Shown here: one piece after another, positions 1 through 8,799 of the stretch
How the letters are laid out: each line of letters begins with the position of its first letter
How positions within the stretch are numbered: the stretch's first letter is position 1
From: DASQFQ01 sp963805525
GTDB lineage: Bacteria > Actinomycetota > Thermoleophilia > Solirubrobacterales > Solirubrobacteraceae
Assembly: GCA_963805525.1 (NCBI GenBank)
Contig: CAWDUT010000006.1
Span: 1,364,001 to 1,428,000 of the forward strand
Direction: 5' to 3'
DNA length: 64,000 nucleotides
The notes under the pieces: model-generated
Database searches by the model: none
What the model saw: only the letters and a program-made list of their open reading frames with translations
What the model was told of the DNA's origin: nothing
Position numbers and translations under genes: made by a program

Positions 1-39
1 CATACGCGCCGGCAACAGGGCGCTGCCTTCAATGGCGCC

Positions 40-609
40 ATGCGCGTCGCCGTCCTGCTCATCGTCTTCGGGGTGATCGCCGCTCTCAGCTGTGAGCGGC
101 CGGCCTCCTCGTCCTCCACGGACACCGCAGCCCCGACGGCGACCCCGGCGGGTCGCCTCGGCATCGCCGGCGGTGCGGTCCCCAGCGGCACGACGGTCTT
201 CGACAACGAGATCCCGGGCGTCGCCCGGCTCGACGCCGATCTGCGCGCCGCGCTGCGGCGGGCGGCGACCGAGGCCGCGGGCGCCGGCGTCCGGTTCACC
301 GTCGACAGCGGCTGGCGCTCCCCGGTGTACCAGGAGCAGCTGCTCCAGCAGGCGGTCTCCAAGTACGGCTCGGAAGCGGAGGCTGCCCGCTGGGTCGCCA
401 CCCCGCGGATCTCCGCGCACGTGGAGGGGAAGGCGATCGACCTCGGCTCGTCCGGAGCGAGGTGGCTGTCCGAGCACGGCGCCGCGTACGGCCTCTGCCG
501 GGTCTACGGCAACGAGCCCTGGCACTACGAGCTGCGCCCGGACGCCGCCCAGCGCGGCTGCCCTCCCGTCTACGCCGACCCCACCCACGATCCAAGGATG
601 CAGCAGTGA
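40..609 (+). CDS. VanY-like M15 family D,D-carboxypeptidase, secreted
   Basis: Predicted zinc peptidase of the M15/VanY family, which trims the terminal D-Ala of peptidoglycan stem peptides outside the membrane. The 189-aa product has a hydrophobic N-terminus ending near Cys18, an imperfect lipobox, so it is secreted or lipid-anchored. A low-complexity Ser/Thr/Pro/Ala linker follows to about residue 40. The catalytic motifs are visible: SAHVEGKAID (His127, Asp134) and EPWHYEL (His162), the usual zinc and general-base positions. GWRS at 91-94 matches the family substrate-loop motif. The stop overlaps the GTG of the next gene, making this the first gene of a tightly coupled operon with a lipoprotein and an export system. 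Family assignment is strong; the substrate is inferred. Confidence 0.87.
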   Translation: MRVAVLLIVFGVIAALSCERPASSSSTDTAAPTATPAGRLGIAGGAVPSGTTVFDNEIPGVARLDADLRAALRRAATEAAGAGVRFTVDSGWRSPVYQEQLLQQAVSKYGSEAEAARWVATPRISAHVEGKAIDLGSSGARWLSEHGAAYGLCRVYGNEPWHYELRPDAAQRGCPPVYADPTHDPRMQQ

Positions 610-1106
610 AAAAGCTGACCGCCCTCGCCTTCGTCGCACTGATCGCCGCGGGCTGCGGCTCGAACGACACGGCCCACACCTCCGCCACCGCCAGTCCCAA
701 GAACGCCAGCGCGCGCGACAAGGCGGTGAAGTTCTCCGAGTGCATCCGGGCGCACGGCGTCGCCGACTTCCCCGACCCGGACGCGAAGGGCGATTACCAA
801 TACGGGGTCAGCGTGAGCCCCGCGGTGTGGCAGCGGGCGACCACGGCCTGCAAGGACCTGCAGCCGCCGGGCACGCTGAGCTCGAAGCGGACCCCCAAGC
901 AGCAGTCGACGGCGCTCGAGTTCGCCCAGTGCATGCGCGACCACGGCGTCAAGGACTTCCCCGATCCCGCCAACGGTGAGCCGCTCGTCGACACCACGAA
1001 GATCCCGTCCCTGGGCAATCGGTCCCCTCGGACCGACCCGGTGTTCGCCCCGGCGATGGACAAGTGCCGCGTCGCCCTGCAAGCGGCGTTGAGGGATAAG
1101 AAGTGA
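606..1106 (+). CDS. Small lipoprotein of unknown function
   Basis: A 166-aa secreted protein with a typical lipoprotein signal (MKKLTALAFVALIAAGC; lipidated Cys near residue 17). The mature part carries two similar Cys-containing blocks, FSECIRAHGVADFPDPD and FAQCMRDHGVKDFPDP. This internal duplication of a C-x3-HGV-x-DFPDP unit looks like a binding or packing motif. The GTG start at 606 is chosen because it overlaps the upstream stop and begins exactly at the signal peptide. Proteins with these motifs are often found beside MacB-like exporters in actinobacteria, and here it sits between a VanY-type peptidase and the adaptor gene. Biochemical function is unknown. Confidence 0.75.
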   Translation: MKKLTALAFVALIAAGCGSNDTAHTSATASPKNASARDKAVKFSECIRAHGVADFPDPDAKGDYQYGVSVSPAVWQRATTACKDLQPPGTLSSKRTPKQQSTALEFAQCMRDHGVKDFPDPANGEPLVDTTKIPSLGNRSPRTDPVFAPAMDKCRVALQAALRDKK

Positions 1107-2134
1107 GGCGGATGATCGCGGTGCTGGTCGCCCTGGCCGCGACGGCCGGCTGCGGCGGGACCAAGGCGAGCCCGGCGGCGACGGGGCCGGCGAGCACGGC
1201 GACGGTGGAGCAAGGACCGCTCTCGGCGGTCGTGTCCCTGAACGGGACGCTGAGCTACCGGGCACGACCGGATGGCTCGCCGTACTCCGTCATCAACCAG
1301 GCCCGCGGGACGTACACGGCGCTGCCCGAGGTCGGCGCCAAGGTCGGCTGCCGCGGCGTGCTCTACCGGGTGGACGACCGCCCGGTGCTGCTGCTGTGCG
1401 GCGCGATGCCGGCCTATCGCGACCTGCACGAAGGCGATGCGGGGCGCGACGTCCGGCAGCTCAACCACAACCTCCGCCTGGCCGGCAGGAGCTTCACCGG
1501 CCGGACGAAGGCCGCGCTCGAGCGGCTCCAGCGCCGCAGGGGGCTCGACGCGACCGGCAGGCTCGAGCTGGGCGACGCCGTGTTCCTCCCGCGGCCGGTG
1601 CGGATCGCCAAGCTGGCCGGCGAGCTCGGAGGAGCCGCCCGGCCGGGTGCCCAGCTCGCGCAGGCCACCGCCGACGCGCTGCACGTGCGGGTGGACCTCG
1701 ACGCATCGCAGCAGGGCGAGGTGAAGGAGGGCGACCGGACCGAGGTCACGCTCCCCGGGAACACGTCCGTGGAGGGGAGGGTGGCGCGGCTCGGGCGGGT
1801 CGCCCAGGCCCCGCAGGGCAAGGACGCCGACGCCCCCGCGGCGGCGACCGTCCCCGCGTTCGTCAGCCTCGACGACCCGCGCGCGGTCCGCGGGCTCGAG
1901 AGCGCGCCGGTCCAGGTGGACGTCATGACCGAGGGCGTGGATCACGCCCTGAGCGTCCCGGTGACCGCGCTGGTCGGGAAGGCCGGCGGCGGGCTCGCGG
2001 TCGAGCTGGTCCGGGCCGGCGGACGACGCGAGCTGGTGGCGGTGCGGGCGGGCCTCTTCGACGACGCGCACGGGCGCGTCGAGGTCGAGGGCGCGCTGCG
2101 TCCGGGCGAGCACGTGGTGGTGCCGTCGTCGTGA
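1103..2134 (+). CDS. Efflux adaptor (HlyD/MacA-like) with peptidoglycan-binding domain
   Basis: Predicted membrane-fusion/adaptor protein (343 aa) working with the ATPase and permease encoded just downstream. The N-terminus is a lipoprotein-type signal ending at a Cys in ATAGCGG. Residues around 105-160 contain a peptidoglycan-binding-1-like segment (DAGRDVRQLNHNLR followed by ALERLQRRRGLDATG), typical of actinobacterial adaptors paired with MacB systems. The C-terminal half is beta-rich barrel/lipoyl-like sequence ending in a HlyD-like VEVEGALRPGEHVVV. GTG start and upstream stop overlap by 4 bp, and the same holds at the 3' end, so translation is coupled through the operon. The exported substrate cannot be read from sequence. 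Confidence 0.82.
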   Translation: MRRMIAVLVALAATAGCGGTKASPAATGPASTATVEQGPLSAVVSLNGTLSYRARPDGSPYSVINQARGTYTALPEVGAKVGCRGVLYRVDDRPVLLLCGAMPAYRDLHEGDAGRDVRQLNHNLRLAGRSFTGRTKAALERLQRRRGLDATGRLELGDAVFLPRPVRIAKLAGELGGAARPGAQLAQATADALHVRVDLDASQQGEVKEGDRTEVTLPGNTSVEGRVARLGRVAQAPQGKDADAPAAATVPAFVSLDDPRAVRGLESAPVQVDVMTEGVDHALSVPVTALVGKAGGGLAVELVRAGGRRELVAVRAGLFDDAHGRVEVEGALRPGEHVVVPSS

Positions 2135-2814
2135 GCGGCGAACCGGTCCTGGAGCTGGACGGCGTGACGAAGGTCTACGGCGAGCAGCCGCCGGTGGTGG
2201 CCCTCGACGGCGTGTCGTTCTCGGTCCGGCGGGGCGAGCTGGTGGCGATCGTCGGGCCGTCCGGGTCGGGCAAGTCCACGCTGCTGCACGTCATGGGGAC
2301 GCTGGAGCGGCCCAGCGGCGGCGTGCTCCGGATCGACGGGGTCGACGCGGCGCAGCTGGACGACCGCGAGCTGTCGCGGCTGCGCGCTCGCGGGATCGGG
2401 TTCGTGTTCCAGCAGTTCTTCCTCGCCGAGCACGCCACGGTACGGGAGAACGTCGCCGACGGGATGCTCTACGCCGGGGTCGCGGCCGCCGAGCGGCGCC
2501 GCCGCGCGGACGATGCGCTCGAGCGGGTCGGCCTCGCGCACCGCGCGACCTTCAAGCCCACCAACCTCTCCGGCGGTGAGCGGCAGCGGGTCGCGATCGC
2601 GCGCGCCCTCGTCGGGCGCCCGGCGATCGTGCTCGCGGACGAGCCGACCGGCAACCTCGACAGCACCAACGGCGCATCGATCATGCAGCTGATCCACGAG
2701 CTCAACGCCGACGGCGCGACGATCGTCCTGATCACCCACGACGCCGGCCTCGCCGATCAGCTGCCGCGGCAGATCCGGATGCTCGACGGACGGGTGGTCT
2801 CAGATTGCGCCTGA
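2131..2814 (+). CDS. MacB/LolD-type ABC transporter ATP-binding protein
   Basis: ATPase (227 aa) of a MacB/LolD-type exporter. Walker A is GPSGSGKST, the Q-loop lies in FVFQQFF, the signature is LSGGERQR, Walker B is IVLADEPTGNLDS, and the switch His is in ITHDAG. NLDS after Walker B is typical of the LolD/MacB group. The GTG at 2131 overlaps the adaptor stop and starts just before the conserved LELDGVTKVYG beginning. The 3' end overlaps the permease start. It should energise the FtsX-like permease that follows. Confidence 0.92.
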   Translation: MSGEPVLELDGVTKVYGEQPPVVALDGVSFSVRRGELVAIVGPSGSGKSTLLHVMGTLERPSGGVLRIDGVDAAQLDDRELSRLRARGIGFVFQQFFLAEHATVRENVADGMLYAGVAAAERRRRADDALERVGLAHRATFKPTNLSGGERQRVAIARALVGRPAIVLADEPTGNLDSTNGASIMQLIHELNADGATIVLITHDAGLADQLPRQIRMLDGRVVSDCA

Positions 2815-4007
2815 ACGACTCGCTGCGGGTGGCGAGCGTCGGCCTGCGCGCCCGGCCGCTGCGCGCCGCGCTGTCCGCGCTCGGGATCGCGATCGGGACC
2901 GCGGCGATCGTGGCGATCCTCGGGCTGTCCTCCTCCTCGCAGGCCGGGCTGCTGGCGGAGATCGACCGGCTCGGCACGAATCTGCTGACCGTCGAGGCCG
3001 GCCAGAGCATCACCGGGGAGGACGCGAGCCTGCCGCTCGAGGCGCCGGCGCGGATGACGCTCCTGGACCACGTCCAGCGGCCGGCGGATACGGCGCTGAT
3101 CAAGCACGAGTACGTCTACCGGAACCCGATGATCCCGGCGGGCAACACGGGCGGCCTCCAGGTGCGGGCCACCAGCCTGAACCTCCTGCCCGTGCTGAGC
3201 ACCGGCGTGGCACGCGGCACCTGGCTCAACGCCGGCACCGCCCGCGAGCCCGTCGTGGTGCTCGGCTCGGCGGCCGCCGAGCAGCTGGGGATCGACCGCG
3301 TCGACCCGGAGCGACGGGTCTGGCTGGGGGACCAGTGGTTCGACGTCGCGGGGATCCTGCAGCCCTCGCCGCTCGCGCCCGACGTCGACACCAGCGTCCT
3401 GATCGGCTACCCGGCCGCCCAGCGCTACCTCGGCTACGTCGCCCTGGTGGGCGGGGAGCGGAAGGCCGGCCCGGCGAGCTCGATCTACGTGCGCGCCGCC
3501 ACAGGGCGCGAGGCGGCGGTGCAGTCGCTGCTCGCGCGGAGCGCCAACCCGCAGGCGCCCAACGAGGTGAACGTCAGCCAGCCCTCGGACGTGCTCACCG
3601 CGCGCGCCGCCGCGGCGGGAGCGTTCGACAGCCTCTTCCTCGGGCTCGGGGTGGTCGCGCTGATCGTGGGCGCCGTCGGCGTCGCGAACATCATGATCAT
3701 CTCGGTGCTCGAGCGCCGCTCGGAGATCGGCCTCCGTCGCGCCTTGGGCGCGACCAAGAGCCAGATCCGAACCCAGTTCCTCGCCGAGTCGATCCTGCTC
3801 GCCGTCCTCGGCGGCGTGGTGGGCGTGCTGGCCGGGATCGCGGCGACGGCCGTCTACGCAAGCTCGAAGCACTGGGCAATCGTGATCCCCGCCGAGGCCT
3901 GGTCGGGCGGCATCGCCTCGGCAATCCTGATCGGCGCGCTCGCCGGCCTGATGCCGGCGATCCGAGCGTCCCGGATGCCGCCGGCCGTGGCGTTGCGAAC
4001 CGTGTGA
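2805..4007 (+). CDS. MacB/FtsX-type ABC permease
   Basis: Membrane component (400 aa) of the MacB-like exporter. One N-terminal membrane segment (ALSALGIAIGTAAIVAILG) is followed by a large extracytoplasmic MacB periplasmic-core domain (about residues 45-260). Three C-terminal membrane segments form an FtsX domain containing the signature SEIGLRRALGATKSQI. The TTG start overlaps the ATPase gene by 10 bp, and no closer ATG exists before the conserved N-terminus. It completes the operon peptidase-lipoprotein-adaptor-ATPase-permease. Likely an efflux or envelope-maintenance system. Confidence 0.9.
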   Translation: MRLNDSLRVASVGLRARPLRAALSALGIAIGTAAIVAILGLSSSSQAGLLAEIDRLGTNLLTVEAGQSITGEDASLPLEAPARMTLLDHVQRPADTALIKHEYVYRNPMIPAGNTGGLQVRATSLNLLPVLSTGVARGTWLNAGTAREPVVVLGSAAAEQLGIDRVDPERRVWLGDQWFDVAGILQPSPLAPDVDTSVLIGYPAAQRYLGYVALVGGERKAGPASSIYVRAATGREAAVQSLLARSANPQAPNEVNVSQPSDVLTARAAAAGAFDSLFLGLGVVALIVGAVGVANIMIISVLERRSEIGLRRALGATKSQIRTQFLAESILLAVLGGVVGVLAGIAATAVYASSKHWAIVIPAEAWSGGIASAILIGALAGLMPAIRASRMPPAVALRTV

Positions 4008-4093
4008 GGGGTTCGCGGCGCCCACCGAAAGTCGGAGACCGGATAGACCGACGGCGGATTGCCGCGGCCGCGGGCAACGTCGATGGTGGGCGC

Positions 4094-4288
4094 ATGGCAG
4101 CTCGCACCATCGGCGCCGGCTTCTTCGGCGCAGTCGCCGGCGCGTGGCTGGCGCGCGCCCTCTTCAAGTGGATCCTCGACCTCGAGGGCACGCTGTTGAT
4201 CGTGCTGATCGTCGCCACCGCTGTCGTCGGCGCGGTCGTCTGCGTCGCGAGCGAGCTCGGAGACGAGAACGAGAACGAGAAGCACTGA
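4094..4288 (+). CDS. Small two-helix membrane protein, unknown
   Basis: A 64-aa ORF starting at ATG 4094, beginning MAARTIGAGFFGAVAGAWLA. It has a Gly/Ala-rich first hydrophobic segment, a second strong one (LLIVLIVATAVVGAVVCVA) and an acidic tail rich in Glu and Asn. It lies about 85 bp after the exporter operon on the same strand and before the acylase gene. No family is recognised. Composition and the membrane-segment pattern favour a real gene over chance, but evidence is limited to that. Confidence 0.5.
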   Translation: MAARTIGAGFFGAVAGAWLARALFKWILDLEGTLLIVLIVATAVVGAVVCVASELGDENENEKH

Positions 4289-4388
4289 CGCGGCCCGAAC
4301 CAACTCGCGGATCGTCGGATCCCATGGTGGTGGGCTGACTGAGGAAGTGTGCTTGATGGCGAGGCTCGCCGGGATGTACGGTCTGCCG

Positions 4389-6767
4389 ATGCGCCGCGCG
4401 CTGCTCGTCCTGCTCGTCGCCTCGGGCGTTGGGGTGCTCGCTGCGCCTGCCGACGCCTATCACGCCCAGATCAGCAGGACCGGCTACGGCATCCCGCACG
4501 TGCGTGCGCACAGCTGGGGCGATCTCGGCTTTGGGGCCGGCTACGCCTATGCGGAGGACAACCTCTGCACGCTCGCGAACGAGATGGTGACCGTGCGCGC
4601 CCAGCGCTCGCGTTTCTTCGGGCCTGACGGGGTGACCGTGGCGTCGGCCAAGGTGTCCGACCGCAACATCGACTCCGACTTCTTCTGGCAGCAGATCCAC
4701 GACCGGCGCGTGGTCGAGCGGTTGGTCGCGCAGCGCGCGCCACGCGGGCCGAAGCCGCAGGTGCGAAAGCTCGTACGTGGCTATGCGGCCGGCTACAACG
4801 CCTACCTGCGCTCGCGCGGCGTGGCGCGGCTGCCCGATCCGCGCTGCCGCGGAAAGGCCTGGGTGCGACCGATCACGGCGCTCGACCTCTGGCGCCGCTA
4901 CTACCAGCTGGGGTTGATCGCGAGCGGTGGGCAGTTCGTCGGCGACATGGTCGCGACCCAGCCGCCCGAGGGCGCAGCGCCCGCGCGCGCCGCGTCCGTC
5001 TCGCCCGCTGCTGCGGCTCGCTACTGGCGTGAGCTGCGTCAACAGCCGATCGGCTCGAATGCGGTCGGGCTCGGGAGTCGGTCAACCGTGAGCGGCAACG
5101 GCATGCTGCTCGCCAATCCGCACTTCCCGTGGATCGGCTCCGAGCGCTTCTATCAGTTCCAGCTGACCCTGCCCGGCAAGCTCAACGTGCAGGGCGCGAG
5201 CCTGCATGGGATCCCGGTCGTCAACATCGGCTTCAACGACCACGTCGCCTGGTCGCACACGGTGTCCACCGCCTGGCGCTTCACCCCGTTCCGGCTCCAG
5301 CTCGCGTCCGGCAACCCGCGCGCGTACGTCTACGGCGGCAAGACGGAGGCCATGACTAGCCGGACGGTGCGGGTCCGGGCGCGCAAGCCGGGCGGCGGCC
5401 TCGAGACTCGCAGCCACACCTTCTGGTACTCGCGCTTCGGCCCGATCGTGAACGTGTCGGACGCCGGCTACGCCTGGGACTCGTCGACCGCCTACGCGCT
5501 CGGCGACGTCAACGCCCGCAACATTCGTCTCGTCAACGTCTGGTTCGACATCGACCGCGCCCGGTCGGTCGACGACCTCGTGCGCGCGCAGTCGCGCGAT
5601 CAGGGCGTCCCGTGGGTCAACACGATCGCCGCCGACTCACGCGGCCGGGCCCTCTACCAGGACAACTCCGCGGTGCCGGCCGTCTCGCGCCAGAAGATCA
5701 ACAGCTGCATCCCGGCAGGGCTGCCGCAGATCATCTACCAGGCCGCCGGCGTCGTGACGCTCGACGGGTCGCGGCCCGAGTGCGGCTGGGCGAACGAGCG
5801 CGGCGCCGTCGAGCGCGGCATCCTCGCGCCCCGCCACCTGCCGATCCTCAAGCGCCGCGACTACGTCCAGAACTCCAACGACTCCTACTGGCTGACGAAC
5901 CCGAAGCACCCGCTCACCGGCTTCTCGCCGATCATCGGTACCGAGGGCACCCAGCTCGGCCTGCGCACCCGCTACGGGCTGCGGACCATCGCGAACCGGC
6001 TGGCGGGCAAGGACGGCCTGCCGGGCCGCAAGTACACGCTCTCCCGCCTGCGCACGCTCTGGCAGCGCGACGACAGCGAAGCAGGCCGGTTGCTCGCCGA
6101 CCAGCTCGCCGCCCTCTGCGACGCGCACCCGACCGTCACCGTGGACGGGCAACCGGTCGACGTCCGCGCAGCCTGCCCGGTGTTCCGCAACTGGGATGCC
6201 ACCGCACGTCTGGACAGCAAAGGCGCGTGGCTGTTCGGCGTCTGGTGGCAACTGTCCGGCACCGCCTTCTCCGATCCGTTCGACCCCAAGCAACCGCTGA
6301 CCACCCCGAACCGGCTGGCCACCAGCGACGACAACGTCACCGCGATCGGCGCGGCGGTGAAGAGCCTGCGCGACCACAACCTGCCGCTCGACGCGACGAT
6401 GCGGCAGGCCCAGTACGCGCTCCGGCACGGCCGCAAGGTGCCGATTCACGGCTGCTCGAGCGGCTGCTACCAGGACATCGAGGCGGTCGTCGATCCCAAG
6501 GCCGCGAGCACGACCCAGGGGCTGCCGGTGCGCTACGGCCAGGTCGTCGAGGGATCGAGCATCGTCATGCAGGTCGAGCTCACCCGTCGCGGTCCCAAAG
6601 GCACGACGATCCTGACGTACTCGCAGTCCGAGAATCCGCGTTCGCGCCACTCCGGTGACCAGACCAGCCTTTTCTCGAGGCGCAAGTGGGTCCCGATCGT
6701 CTTCACCCGCCGTCAAGTCGCACGCGACCCGAACCTCCGGCGCTACACCGTCCGAGCGCGCCGCTGA
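4389..6767 (+). CDS. Penicillin acylase family (Ntn-hydrolase) secreted amidase
   Basis: Secreted N-terminal-nucleophile hydrolase of the penicillin G acylase/aculeacin A acylase/AHL acylase family (792 aa from the chosen ATG). This start puts a clean signal peptide (MRRALLVLLVASGVGVLAAPADA) at the N-terminus; upstream in-frame starts would add a hydrophilic leader. The alpha-chain region has RTGYGIPHVRA. The autoprocessing/nucleophile Ser lies in IGSNAVGLG (Ser223), followed by the family motif LLANPHFPW. NDHVAWSHT and NSNDSYWLTNP also match conserved beta-chain motifs. These enzymes hydrolyse amide bonds of acylated substrates such as beta-lactams, lipopeptides or acyl-homoserine lactones; which one cannot be told. 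Monocistronic; the next gene converges 6 bp away. Confidence 0.9.
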   Translation: MRRALLVLLVASGVGVLAAPADAYHAQISRTGYGIPHVRAHSWGDLGFGAGYAYAEDNLCTLANEMVTVRAQRSRFFGPDGVTVASAKVSDRNIDSDFFWQQIHDRRVVERLVAQRAPRGPKPQVRKLVRGYAAGYNAYLRSRGVARLPDPRCRGKAWVRPITALDLWRRYYQLGLIASGGQFVGDMVATQPPEGAAPARAASVSPAAAARYWRELRQQPIGSNAVGLGSRSTVSGNGMLLANPHFPWIGSERFYQFQLTLPGKLNVQGASLHGIPVVNIGFNDHVAWSHTVSTAWRFTPFRLQLASGNPRAYVYGGKTEAMTSRTVRVRARKPGGGLETRSHTFWYSRFGPIVNVSDAGYAWDSSTAYALGDVNARNIRLVNVWFDIDRARSVDDLVRAQSRDQGVPWVNTIAADSRGRALYQDNSAVPAVSRQKINSCIPAGLPQIIYQAAGVVTLDGSRPECGWANERGAVERGILAPRHLPILKRRDYVQNSNDSYWLTNPKHPLTGFSPIIGTEGTQLGLRTRYGLRTIANRLAGKDGLPGRKYTLSRLRTLWQRDDSEAGRLLADQLAALCDAHPTVTVDGQPVDVRAACPVFRNWDATARLDSKGAWLFGVWWQLSGTAFSDPFDPKQPLTTPNRLATSDDNVTAIGAAVKSLRDHNLPLDATMRQAQYALRHGRKVPIHGCSSGCYQDIEAVVDPKAASTTQGLPVRYGQVVEGSSIVMQVELTRRGPKGTTILTYSQSENPRSRHSGDQTSLFSRRKWVPIVFTRRQVARDPNLRRYTVRARR

Positions 6768-6773
6768 GCTCCG

Positions 6774-7319
6774 TCAGGCCTTGCGGCGGCTGCGGGCGCG
6801 GTACGCCGCGACCGCGTTGCGGTTCGCGCACGTCGTCGTGCAGAAGCGTCGCGACCGGTTGCGGGACAGGTCGAGCACGAGGCCGTTGCAGCGGTCGTCG
6901 GCGCACACGGACAGGCGGGAGAGCTCGTCGGCGCGGATGACGTCGACCATCGCCATCGCGGTCTCGACGACGACGCGGCGATCGAGCGGCGCGTCCGCGG
7001 GCGTGGCGTGGATGTGCCAGTCGAGCCCGTCGTGGCGCACGAGCCGCGGGAGCGCATCGGCCTCGGCGAGCATCGCGTTGACCAGCTCGGCAGCTCGGTC
7101 CCGATCCGTGGTGAGCAGCTCGCGCAGGGCGGGCCGCAGGGCGCGCAGCGCCGCGAGCTCCGCCTCGTCGCCGTCGTGCCTGCCGGTATAGCCGTGCTCG
7201 GTGTACCAGGCGTCGAGCTGCGCGACGGTCGTGAGCGTGTCGGGCTCCTCGCCGCTGTTGACCAGGTCGACGGCTGACCGCAGCGACGCGACGGTGTCAT
7301 GGGCAAACAGCACGTTCAC
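6774..7319 (-). CDS. CGNR zinc-finger protein (ABATE domain), putative regulator
   Basis: 181-aa protein with the ABATE-like N-terminal domain (NSGEEPDTL, LDAWYTEHGY) and a C-terminal zinc finger of the CGNR family: CADDRCNGLVLD followed by RRFCTTTCANRNAVAAYRAR. Four Cys are placed to bind one zinc; the name-giving CGNR tetrad reads CANR here. Members are thought to be stress-related transcription regulators. The gene is divergent from the EamA exporter at 7346 with a 26-bp gap, an arrangement typical of a regulator controlling the exporter from a shared promoter region. Confidence 0.85.
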   Translation of the reverse strand: MNVLFAHDTVASLRSAVDLVNSGEEPDTLTTVAQLDAWYTEHGYTGRHDGDEAELAALRALRPALRELLTTDRDRAAELVNAMLAEADALPRLVRHDGLDWHIHATPADAPLDRRVVVETAMAMVDVIRADELSRLSVCADDRCNGLVLDLSRNRSRRFCTTTCANRNAVAAYRARSRRKA

Positions 7320-7345
7320 AGCTTACCGCGCTATCGTCATCGCCC

Positions 7346-8326
7346 ATGGCGCCTATGACCAATGACAACCGCGTGGCCATGCGAGCCGGACTGCTCCTCG
7401 CGGTCGTCTCGGCGGTGTCGTTCGCGCTGTCGGGCTCTTTGGCCCGCGGGCTGATCGATGTCGGCTGGAGCCCCGGCGCCGTCGTGCTCGCCCGGATCGC
7501 CATCGGTGCGCTCGCCGTCGCCCCGCTCACGGTGCGGGCACTGCGCGGACGATGGGGTCTCCTGCGGAGCAACCTGCGCACGCTCCTGCTGTACGGCGCG
7601 GTGCCGGTGGCCGGCACGCAGTTCGCGTTCTTCTCGGCCGTCGCGGCGATGGACGTCGCCCCGGCGCTGCTGATCGAGTACACCGCGCCCGCCGCGGTCG
7701 TCGTGTGGCTGTGGCTGCGCCACCGGGAGCGTCCCCGTCCGCTCACGCTCGTGGGCGCGGGCATCGCCACCGTCGGGCTCGTGCTCGTCCTCGATCTGCT
7801 GTCGGGCGCCGACCTGGCGCTGGGCGGCGTGCTCTGGGCGCTCGCGGCGATGCTCGGAGCCGCGACGTACTTCGTCATGTCCGCCGACACCCGCAGCGGC
7901 GTGCCGCCGCTCGCCCTGGCCGGCGGCGGCCTCGCGGTGGGCGCGATCGGCTTGGGCGTACTCGGCGCCGTCAGCGTCCTGCCGATGCGCGCGACGACCG
8001 CCGCGCCGACGTACGCCGGGGAGGCGGTTCCCTGGTGGCTGCCGTTCGTCGGCCTCGGCGTGATCACCGCGGCACTCGCCTACACGACCGGCATCGCGGC
8101 GAGCCGGCGGCTCGGCTCGCGGCTGGCTTCCTTCGTGGCGCTGCTCGAGGTCGTCGCCGCGGTCGGGTTCGCGTGGCTGCTGCTCGACCAGCTCCCGGGC
8201 ACGCTGCAGCTCGTCGGCGGCGCGTTCGTCCTCGCCGGCGTGGTGGTGGTCAAGCTCGGCGAGCGGCCGCCACGCCGCGACGCGCGACCGGTGCGCGCGA
8301 CCGGGATCCCCGTCGCGGCCGAGTAG
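7346..8326 (+). CDS. EamA/DMT-family exporter
   Basis: 326-aa membrane protein of the drug/metabolite transporter superfamily with about ten hydrophobic segments arranged as two EamA repeats (roughly 15-145 and 155-300). The first repeat starts with AVSFALSGSLARGLIDVGWSP and contains AALLIEYTAP-like family sequence. The second ends with LQLVGGAFVLAGVVVVKL, the usual EamA tail. ATG at 7346 gives a short cytoplasmic N-terminus before helix 1; an alternative ATG lies nine bases later. Likely a small-molecule exporter controlled by the divergent CGNR gene. Substrate unknown. Confidence 0.85.
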   Translation: MAPMTNDNRVAMRAGLLLAVVSAVSFALSGSLARGLIDVGWSPGAVVLARIAIGALAVAPLTVRALRGRWGLLRSNLRTLLLYGAVPVAGTQFAFFSAVAAMDVAPALLIEYTAPAAVVVWLWLRHRERPRPLTLVGAGIATVGLVLVLDLLSGADLALGGVLWALAAMLGAATYFVMSADTRSGVPPLALAGGGLAVGAIGLGVLGAVSVLPMRATTAAPTYAGEAVPWWLPFVGLGVITAALAYTTGIAASRRLGSRLASFVALLEVVAAVGFAWLLLDQLPGTLQLVGGAFVLAGVVVVKLGERPPRRDARPVRATGIPVAAE

Positions 8327-8349
8327 CGCTCCCGCCCTGATCGGCCCGC

Positions 8350-8378
8350 TTGACAGAGCCCCCGAGTCGGGTTATCGT
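8350..8378 (+). promoter_or_regulatory. Candidate sigma-70-type promoter of the GntR/ABC operon
   Basis: A perfect TTGACA hexamer at 8350-8355 is followed, after 17 bp, by TATCGT at 8373-8378, a four-of-six match to TATAAT. The palindromic CTAG element lies immediately downstream, so bound repressor would cover the start site. Prediction from sequence alone. Confidence 0.5.
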
Positions 8379-8382
8379 CAAA

Positions 8383-8400
8383 TAGCTAGGTAACTAGATA
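8383..8400. promoter_or_regulatory. Candidate GntR (YtrA-type) operator
   Basis: TAGCTAGGTAACTAGATA contains two CTAG half-sites (8386-8389 and 8394-8397) separated by four bases, forming an imperfect palindrome. It is AT-rich in a very GC-rich genome and ends about 10 bp before the GntR start codon. YtrA-type GntR proteins usually autoregulate their own ABC operon from such a site. Confidence 0.55.
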
Positions 8401-8409
8401 AACAGGGAA

Positions 8410-8799
8410 ATGATCGACTTCCACTTAGAGACACGCTCGGGCATCCCGACCTACAAGCAGATCGTCCAGCAGGTCACCCAGGCCGTCCGCCTCGGCATCC
8501 TTCTCCCGGGCGACCAGTTGCCGACGGTCAAGGAGGTGGTCGCCAGCCTCGCGATCAACCCGAACACCGTGCTGCGGGCCTACCGCGAGCTCGACATCGA
8601 GGGCGTCACCGAGGGCAAGCGTGGCGTTGGCACGTTCGTCGCCGAGCAGGCCGCTCCCGTCCCGCCGGCGGACGTCAAGGAGCTGCGTGCATCGCTCAAG
8701 CGCTGGGTCGAGAGCGCGCGGAAGGCGGGCCTGGACGACGAGAGCATCACCGCGCTGTTCGCCAACACGCTGCGGCCGACCATCTCGAGGGTCGCATGA
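8410..8799 (+). CDS. GntR-family transcriptional regulator, YtrA subfamily
   Basis: 129-aa protein containing a full winged-helix GntR domain (IPTYKQIVQQVTQAVRLG, then LPTVKEVVASLAINPNTVLRAYRELDIEG) but only a short C-terminal dimerisation helix pair. That is the mark of the YtrA subfamily, which lacks a ligand-binding domain. The gene overlaps the downstream ABC ATPase by 4 bp (ATGA). An RBS-like AGGGAA precedes the ATG. It probably represses its own operon through the CTAG palindrome just upstream. Confidence 0.9.
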   Translation: MIDFHLETRSGIPTYKQIVQQVTQAVRLGILLPGDQLPTVKEVVASLAINPNTVLRAYRELDIEGVTEGKRGVGTFVAEQAAPVPPADVKELRASLKRWVESARKAGLDDESITALFANTLRPTISRVA

